A DNA stretch of 16,006 nt, taken from the NCBI GenBank assembly GCA_000787465.1, contig JSYX01000381.1:1-16006 (forward strand), in the 5' to 3' direction. Made by a program: the position numbers and the translations under genes. Origin of the DNA: Thermomucor indicae-seudaticae. Taxonomy: Eukaryota > Mucoromycota > Mucoromycetes > Mucorales > Lichtheimiaceae. Within the stretch, counting starts at the first letter, position 1; each line of letters begins with the position of its first letter. Under the pieces are notes generated by a model, which made no database searches, was not told where the DNA came from, and worked only from the letters and a program-made list of their open reading frames with translations. This document shows positions 10,019-16,006 of this stretch, piece after piece.

Positions 10019-10272
10019 TTAAAATGATGATCCGTGCTTACTGAAGGATTTCACTGTTGCCACCACTGTGTCACTCCATTGTAGCAACAGTTCAAGTTTT
10101 CCGGCGAAGTCATGCAGCTCCACTTCGGTCGTAGGAAATGTGATCTACCAGTCATCATCAGTAAAAGTGAACTGCTTATACATGACATTGAACAGTTGAC
10201 TTACCTCAACAAGTTTCTTCCGAACATACTTTGATGCTGTGGCAACAAGTCCATCAAAGGTGCTTGTGAGAT
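10019..10272 (-). pseudogene. Coding-like exon pair, C-terminal fragment of an unknown gene
   Basis: On the minus strand, exon 10272-10205 (starts after a CTAG acceptor; reads LTSTFDGLVATASKYV) joins exon 10144-10019 (ITFPTTEVELHDFAGKLELL, then ...VVATVKSFSKHGSSF and TAA). The intron 10204-10145 is 60 nt with GTAAGT, a CTGAT branch candidate and TAG. Both exons have balanced, amphipathic-helix composition typical of real protein. I do not recognise the family. No upstream exon in the right phase was found: the sequence before it is a transposase relic. This is probably the tail of a gene disrupted by insertion, or the last exons of a gene whose front lies further right. Without a start it cannot be called intact. 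Confidence 0.35.
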
Positions 10273-10316
10273 CTAGGTGAGTTATGGAGATCAGTTAATT
10301 GAGCGAGCAGCATACA

Positions 10317-10893
10317 GGGACGCGCATTACCATGGTATAAAATGCAATATAATTTCCCTGGGCCCTTCTTGAGGCAGCTTCCATTAATGGTAACGACTTC
10401 TTTTGCATGGCGCAATACACACCCTGGACTTCCGTTCCCTCTGACGATGTACCTTGATTCATCAGACCAATTGACCGACTTCCATTATTCCTCGGTCCAG
10501 TCAACATGCTCCTTAGCCCATTTGAAGCGTCTGGGCTTTTGCTCCACAGTGAAGGCAGGCCTCCAAGCTGGACTACGGGACGAGGATCCAAGCTCATGAA
10601 CAGCTCTCCGGAAAGTGTTCAGGGAAACTCTCTTGACGCTTGAACAAGATCTCGCATGGTGAACCCAAAGTGAGGTGGACAGATCTCTCCAAATGTTTAG
10701 GTGAAATGCTCGAAATTCTTCGTTTTGTGAGCTTGCGCGGTCTTCCAGATCTCTTCAGGGTCGCGATTGTTGAGTACTTGACAAAGTTTCAAATTTTGCA
10801 CAGCTGAATGGCTTTCCGCAATCTCTCCGTAATTGAATCCGACTTCCAAAGGTCAACGATGACAGCATGTTCTTCCGGAAAAGCTGCTTTCTT
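10317..10893 (-). pseudogene. Tc1/mariner transposase relic, frameshifted and truncated
   Basis: In order on the minus strand, across different frames: an N-terminal helix-turn-helix part (EEHAVIVDLWKS, then GFNYGEIAES in the next frame), the SGRPRKLTKRR linker, a second helix-turn-helix (VSLNTFRRAVHELG), and the start of the catalytic domain with WAKEHVDWTEE. There is a TAA at 10487..10485 and WSDES at 10469..10455, which carries the first catalytic Asp. Similarity stops after ILYHGNARP near 10317, so the remaining two catalytic acidic residues are missing. At least three frame changes and one stop make it inactive. Terminal inverted repeats were not found. Family membership is clear; the exact ends are not. 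Confidence 0.85.
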
Positions 10894-12087
10894 GGAAGGA
10901 AAGGAGTGTTGGTAGTGTCACAAAGTGGCATTGCGTAAGTGCAAGTTCAAAAGAGCAAAAGGTGCAAGACTGGACAAGGATTTTTATACGTGACGTGAGG
11001 TGTACGCGAACCTTTTGAAGCTAGCGTGCTCACATTCGTTACTATATTGCTAAAAATCTTAAAACTAGAATCAATGAAGTTTAGAATATCTATTGTCTTC
11101 ATGCGTTTAATGGTAAGTTGCGCTGAGTTTAGCTCGACTTTTCCTGCCGTTCCCTTATTGTTTAGTGCACTTTACGGGCGTTCAGAGCATGTTGACCGGG
11201 TCGGTGTCGTACTTGTTCCCGATGCCTTTTTTCCATTTCTATTGGCAGTGTGGGGCGAAGTCTATGTGGATGATGAGCGGGCTCTTTGGGCTTGGAAATG
11301 GTATCATTGAATGTGTTTACCTGGGTTCAATCGCTGCAGCCCCGTTGCATCTTCTTCCTAGCGTGTAAACCCGAGTCCTGCTGGTCCCGTCTTACTGCAG
11401 ACGAGGAAAAAGATTCTTGAATAAGAGCAGACGCTTAATAGTGCCGTTGTTCGCAACACCAAGGCACATATTTACGAAGCTTTAAGAACGTCTTGGCCGG
11501 TTTTACGCAGATCTAACAATTACAACAGCACCGATATCCCGAGTTCTGAGCCATAAGGTTTGCTCAAGGACCCAGTGGGTATCCATGACACTTTCTTGAG
11601 GTCGTTCCTTTGTCCTTCCACAGTAGGCCGACTGAAGCGTTTTAGAAATTAGTAATAGATACGCAGGGATCACCGGTGGATCAGACAACCGTGGAATTCC
11701 TATCTGCAATCTCTCAGAAAGGTTCCTTTGTGTTACTGGAACTGGTCCACGAGGATTTCTGATAAGACAATTGTCGTTCAAGAGCAAGCGGGATTGATGC
11801 ATACGATAGTTGTTTTTGGATGATCTGTATGGGGCGATGGCAGTTAAGACAGAAAGGTTAAGCGTGTGGCAACGTGCCTGTGGGTAAGACACAACGATCA
11901 CTGTCTAAGCGGCATGGTGGGATTGTAAAGAACAGTAAGACCAAAATCACCCGATATCCCACGCCGAAGGACCGGACAAAAGAAACGAAAAAATAAAGGT
12001 TTTGCTCTTGGTTTTTCCCAAGTGAATGGATGATATTACTTAAAGGGTTCACTCGAACTTCTCGATTTCTTTTTTCCCTCGCAAAAA
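10894..12087. other. Repeat-edge and intergenic region upstream of the permease
   Basis: No confident gene. A 132-codon minus frame at 11503..11901 (contains QRNLSERLQIGIPRLSDPP) has coding-like composition but no family I can name, and it ends next to a possible GTAAAA donor. A plus frame at 11165..11368 contains SGLFGLGNGIIECVYLGSIA, which faintly resembles an MFS membrane segment. The last 150 bases before 12088 are the permease upstream region, with a pyrimidine-rich tract directly before its ATG. Confidence 0.35.
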
Positions 12088-13795
12088 ATGAGTAGCAACG
12101 AAAAACCATTATCTGACGCGAAAACGGACGAAAAGTTCGATACGTCGTGGATGGACACCCTAGAGAAAGGACAATCTGAAAAGTCTCCTCAAGAACAAAA
12201 GCTGGTTCGAAAGATCAACTTGGCCACGATACCCTTTGTTTGCGCTGTGCTTTTTGTCCAGGTAAATCGTATTAGTCGTTTCATCAAAGGCGGCAAGTAC
12301 CGACAACTCTTTGGCACAGTTTATTGACAAGTCGACTTTGAACTTTTCTGCTGTATTGAATCTGTACCAAGATACCCATATTACGGGCACGCAGTTTAGC
12401 TGGTTAGGGTCCATCTTTTACGTGGGATATTTAGCCTTTCAGGTAAAGCATCTGTCCCCGAAATCTGTGATCATCCTAACTTTTCCCCTACTATACAGCT
12501 CCCAAATCAGTACTTTTTACAGCGGGTGCCAATATCCAAATACCAAGGCAGTATCTTGATCCTGTGGGGAGCCTGCTTAGCATGCACAGCGGCAGCCAAG
12601 GACTTTTCGCAGCTAGCTGGCCTTCGATTTCTGCTAGGATTCTGGGAGGCTTCTACCTATCCGTGCATCTTTCTGCTGATTAGCACACTCTATCGCCGAT
12701 CCGAGCAAGTGCTCTGGTTCGGCACAATGTTTATTTGCAATTCCGCAGCGACGACGGTTGGCGGTTTGATGGGCTATGGTATTGGCCATATGCAAGGACT
12801 CCGAGGGCTTAGTGCCTGGCAATGGTAAAAAAAAGTAAAAGGAAACAATGGATATTGCCTCGCTTATATGTATGATTTTGACAAGGTGCATGATCATCTG
12901 GGGCTGTGTGACCACGGTGCTAGGCGTTGCGTTTTTCTTCTTCTTGCCTGACAAGCCCAAGTCGCGATGGTTTCGCCTGACGCCCGACGAAGAGAAGATT
13001 GTGAATGAGCGTACGCGCGATAATACGGTGATCCAAAATAAGCAGATACGGACGGAACATATGCTGGAGGCCCTGAAAGAGCCTCGCTTTTATGCCTATG
13101 TGTTGATATCCTTCTTGCTGGATCTCCAGAACGGATGTGTAACCATCTTTAGCTCTCAGATCATAGCAGACATGGGCTTCTCGGTAAGCAAGAAAAGCAG
13201 GAAAGAAAGGAGGTCGATTCTGACTTCTTCGGTTCAATAGAATTTGCAATCCATCTTGCTTAATATTCCTAAAGGCATCAGCACGATCATTTTGCTCAGT
13301 CTAGCAGTATTTCTAAGTCGCCGATTCAACGAAATCGGCTACGTCGGTGCCTTGATGAGTATCATCTCCTTTGTGGGCGCATTGCTGCTCTGTGCGATCC
13401 CCAGCGGCGGGGTCAAGTTACTCGGCATATTCCTCAGTGCGACGAGTCCTCCTTACACGCTACTTCAGACATATATTTCGAACAACGTAACCGGATACAC
13501 GAAAAAGATCTTTTACACGAGCGCAAATATGGTCGCATATTGTGTTGGCAACTTTGTGGGTCCCTTGATGATGGTTGAAGACCAAGCTCCGCGATATGTC
13601 GGCGGCATGATAGGCTACATGGTAGCGGATATGCTGGCAGCTATTCTCTTCCTTTACGTACGTTGGTCGCTAAAGCGCGAAAATACTCGACGTCAGAAGC
13701 TCAAGGATGACGGGCAAGTGCCTCCGCCTGCAGCAAATCGCGAGGAGATCGATCTCACTGATGTAGAAGACTTGAACTTCGTATACAGACCATGA
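12088..13795 (+). CDS. MFS anion permease, Dal5/Tna1 (allantoate/nicotinate) family, 5 exons, 491 aa
   Basis: Plasma-membrane, proton-coupled uptake of a small organic acid or vitamin-like anion is expected from the family (allantoate, nicotinate, pantothenate, biotin precursors); the substrate cannot be read from sequence. Exons are 12088-12261, 12320-12442, 12499-12824, 12886-13183 and 13241-13795, joined by GT..AG introns of 56-61 nt. After a charged cytoplasmic N-terminus (about 43 residues), TM1 runs from NLATIPFVCAVLF. The family-typical segment FSWLGSIFYVGYLAFQLPNQ then LQRVPISKYQG follows, then RFLLGFWEASTYPC, the GVAFFFFLPDKPKSRW loop, and a second half starting LLNIPKGISTI. The tail ends EDLNFVYRP, resembling the conserved family C-terminus. 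Length and topology are normal, and no residue is obviously missing. It is convergent with the acidic-protein gene downstream. Confidence 0.93.
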
Positions 13796-14025
13796 TCCCG
13801 AACAATATTTGTTCGAATTGAACATCCACTACGAACTGTAATATCCGTAAATCCTAACAGTATAATATCATAAATATGTCTTTGTTGTACAACTAACGCT
13901 GAAATGAGAACTTGTTCAAAGGACTATGTGCTGAAAAAACATCCAACTCATTGACTCAATGAACCATGACAGTGGGAGGGCGCAAAGAAACCGAGCATAA
14001 AGAGTGTCCGGCGCTCCAGTGATCG

Positions 14026-14031
14026 TTTATT
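14026..14031 (-). terminator. Candidate polyadenylation signal of the secreted acidic-protein gene
   Basis: AATAAA on the minus strand, about 65 nt past the stop at 14095. Spacing is normal for a fungal 3' UTR. Confidence 0.5.
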
Positions 14032-14094
14032 AGACGAACAGTTCAAATTATCTAAGTAGATAGAAAAGACCAGCTCGTCATTGAACCATTGTTA

Positions 14095-15357
14095 CTAGTC
14101 GTCATCCTCTTCTTCTTCATCTGGTCCGTCTTCGTCGGGCTCGTCTTCATCAGGTTCATCCGATTCCTCTTCGTACTTGGTCACTTCCTCAGGAGGAGGG
14201 ACAGACGCCTCAGTTGGGGTGACAGAAACTTGTTCCTGCTGGGGTAACTGGACTTGGTCCTGTACAATGTCGTTCGCTCGACCGCCATTGACGTTCATCG
14301 TGATCTTTGTTGTAGCTTCATCTTGGCTTTTGGCGTCATCCGTTGCGTCCTTGTCGCTTTGTTCGGTCTCCTTCTGCCTCACTTTGGTCTTTGGTCCTTT
14401 GTCTGCATGATCAATAGCTTCTTCGGGAAGTTTGGGCTTGTTTTCATCCTTATTGGTATCCTTGGGCTCATCTGGATCCGTAGCGTCATTGTTGGATTTA
14501 CTGTGGCCGTCTTCACGTTCAGTGGCATTCTTTGGTTTCTTATTTTTTGTATCGACTGCGCGATCAGAGATGTCCTTCTTGGTGTCTGTATGTCCATTTC
14601 CGTTGATATCCTTCTTATCACTGGTTTTCTTGGACTTGCTTCCGCCGTCTGTATGGTCGGCATTACCCTTTCTCTCACCTGTATATCCAGAGGAATCCTG
14701 GGGATCGCTTTTGCCGTCTGCACGGTCAGTAGAACCCTCGGCCTCCTTTTCGCTGTCTACATGTCCATGTGCGTTCTGGAATTTCCTCTTTTCGTCCGTA
14801 TGCTCGTTGGCGTCCTTGAGTTTCTTGTTGCTTGTATCACCGTCACCGGACGCTCTGGACTTGGTCTTGACCGACGCTTCCACCGTGTCGCTGTCTCTAT
14901 CGCCATCCGTTTTCTTTCCGTCGGTTCCAGCCTTGTCGTGGCTTGCCTTCTTTGACTCCATTCCGTTCTTGTCGTCTCCGGAGCTACCTTTTCCTACGTC
15001 CTTCTTTACATCATGACCTGTTTCGGCGTCTTGACTCCCCGCTGCTGCAATATCCTCATGCCCATCGCGCTTTGTGAAAGGGTTCCCTACGGAATCCAAG
15101 CCTAGCAATTTGTTATTTATTAAAGACGCATCCCATTAGCGACGTTTATTGGACTCACTAAAAGCACACTCGTAGGAGGGCTCGCCCGGATCGGACGCTG
15201 TGTTTGTGGATACCGCTTCTTCCAATGCCACTATAGCTCGCTTCGCTAGCCAGGGTTCATTGGACAACTGAAGGTCCATTGGTGCAGTGTGGACCTGAAA
15301 TACGGTAAGCAAGATTACTGCAGAGATCGAGACAAGGAGTGGACGTGTACGCATCAT
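14095..15357 (-). CDS. Secreted Asp/Lys-rich disordered protein with two Lys-Arg sites (2 exons, 401 aa)
   Basis: Exon 1 is 15357-15159 and exon 2 is 15101-14095. The 57-nt intron has GTGAGT, a CTAAT branch candidate and CTAG, and it removes the in-frame TAA at 15136. The start (MMRTRPLLVSISAVILLTVF) is a classic signal peptide, with probable cleavage after Ala25. Lys-Arg pairs at 39-40 (WLAKR) and 77-78 (PFTKR) fit Kex2-type processing in the Golgi. The rest is about 320 residues of low-complexity, highly charged sequence. Degenerate repeats of roughly 15-25 residues are built around His-Thr-Asp, Asp-Gly and Lys-Lys motifs, and the tail is almost purely Asp/Glu/Pro. No globular domain or catalytic motif is seen. 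A wall-associated, ion-binding or effector role is possible but unsupported. I do not recognise a family. Confidence 0.82.
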
Positions 15358-15400
15358 AGATTTTGGGACAAGAATCGACGCCGGTATCAAAAACGGTCTC

Positions 15401-15408
15401 CTCTTATA
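15401..15408 (-). promoter_or_regulatory. TATA-like element of the secreted acidic-protein gene
   Basis: TATAAGAG on the minus strand, 43 nt upstream of the first ATG. It supports the chosen start over the longer frame reaching 15516. The rest of the spacer, up to about 15734, shows no gene. Confidence 0.4.
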
Positions 15409-15734
15409 TCTGTTTTTCATGGCCCTTGTTCCTAGAACCGCATTCTTCGCATGATAACTGCAGGGTAGCTCCCTTTTTACTGTGATGATTAAAGTACAGT
15501 AGACTAATAGTGCCAAAAGAGAACTAACACGCGGTTATATGCCTATTCTCAACAATGATAGTAGAGCAAGGGGGGCCAGAATTCTACTCGTATGGTGATT
15601 GACCGTGAACTCCTATGAAGAAAGGGAAAATAACAGAAAATTCTTGCATTAAGTTCTTCAAGACTTCTTAAGCGACGCCAATTTAGATAGTAATACACGT
15701 CGTCATCTGTTAAATATGAAGCAAAGCAATCGGT

Positions 15735-15740
15735 TTTATT
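15735..15740 (-). terminator. Candidate polyadenylation signal of the Gly/Asp repeat gene
   Basis: AATAAA on the minus strand, about 105 nt past the stop at 15845. Confidence 0.45.
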
Positions 15741-15844
15741 CAATACTATTAACATCGCGACTCTGATAAACAACTACAATTTCATATTTGTAGATATTGC
15801 AGGCATTCCAACTTCTTGGAAATTTTTTTTTAGGGTTTGGCATA

Positions 15845-16006
15845 TTACTGTGTCTCATCGTTCGCTTGTCCCTGAGATTGCTTTGGATCCTTCGCGTTGA
15901 CGCGGCCGCCAACATTGTCGCCGATATCGCCAGCACCGTCGCCAACACCGCCGATAGCGTTACCAGCACCGTCGCCCACATCGCCAACACCGTCGCCAAC
16001 GTCACC
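15845..16006 (-). CDS. C-terminus of a Gly/Asp heptad-repeat protein (partial)
   Basis: The minus strand from the right edge reads 53 residues and then TAA at 15847..15845; the start lies outside the window. The visible part begins with seven-residue units (GDVGDGV, GDVGDGA, GNAIGGV, then a short GDGA and GDIGDNV). It ends in a hydrophilic tail, NAKDPKQSQGQANDETQ. The repeated Gly-Asp pattern with a Val/Ala/Ile every seventh residue recalls glycine-zipper or flexible structural repeats, but no named family is recognised. This frame was preferred over the other open minus frame across the same bases (Ala/Thr/Leu-rich, running to 15736). It shows a regular heptad, a typical hydrophilic end and a nearby poly(A) signal. 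It shares orientation with the neighbouring low-complexity secreted-protein gene. Confidence 0.72.
   Translation of the reverse strand, partial: GDVGDGVGDVGDGAGNAIGGVGDGAGDIGDNVGGRVNAKDPKQSQGQANDETQ

Noticed and set aside
11315..11340. GGTTCAATC resembling a tRNA T-arm / B box
   Set aside because: No matching A box, acceptor stem or cloverleaf was found upstream.
14177..15016. Long plus-strand open frames (up to 233 codons) opposite the acidic repeat gene, hydrophobic and membrane-like
   Set aside because: They are the antisense of Asp/Lys/Ser-rich codons, which naturally yields Leu/Phe/Val/Ser-rich frames; the minus strand has a signal peptide, a good intron and a poly(A) signal.
15736..16005. 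Ala/Thr/Leu-rich minus-strand frame at the right edge
   Set aside because: It is a frame-shifted reading of the same 21-nt repeat; the Gly/Asp frame has a regular heptad and a typical hydrophilic terminus.
1..16006. Search for LTRs, CRISPR arrays and prokaryotic-type operons or defence loci
   Set aside because: No spaced identical repeats or paired long terminal repeats were seen by eye, and gene structure is clearly eukaryotic.

Overview
The window looks like nuclear DNA of an early-diverging filamentous fungus, probably Mucoromycota, though the phylum is an inference. The support is: introns of 53-67 nt with GT..AG ends and CTAAC/CTAAT branch points; a VPS39 gene that opens with Met-His-Asp-Ala-Phe like animal VPS39; a Dal5-type fungal permease; and moderate to low GC. 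No bacterial operon structure or ribosome binding sites are present.

Layout. At the left edge (1-937, minus) is the front part of an Arg/Lys-rich, probably nuclear protein with a duplicated 60-residue unit; its C-terminus is off the window. From about 1.1 to 4.0 kb the plus strand carries a chain of short open segments broken by stops. Their order and motifs resemble a decayed Gag-protease (retropepsin) coding region. From 4187 to 7885 (plus) lies a complete 16-exon VPS39/VAM6 gene of 925 residues, the best-supported gene here. Just downstream, at 8207-8384, is a candidate two-exon gene for a 40-residue peptide whose splice junction creates an exact CCHC zinc knuckle; a TATA box and an AATAAA flank it.

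The 8.6-12.0 kb region is gene-poor and repeat-rich. It holds a 168-bp miniature inverted-repeat element with TA target sites (9832-9999), two coding-like exons joined by a good intron (10019-10272, minus), and a frameshifted, truncated Tc1-type transposase relic (10317-10893, minus). Two unassigned open frames lie beyond it.

From 12088 to 13795 (plus) is a complete five-exon MFS permease of the allantoate/nicotinate (Dal5/Tna1) family. On the minus strand, convergent with it, are two low-complexity genes. One (15357-14095, two exons, 401 residues) encodes a signal-peptide-bearing, Asp/Lys-rich protein with two Lys-Arg sites and an acidic tail. The other (16006-15845, partial) is the C-terminus of a Gly/Asp heptad-repeat protein.

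The genes do not form a pathway. VPS39 is a housekeeping vacuole-tethering gene and the permease is a plasma-membrane transporter. The remaining genes are lineage-specific or decayed. No defence system, CRISPR array or RNA gene was seen.
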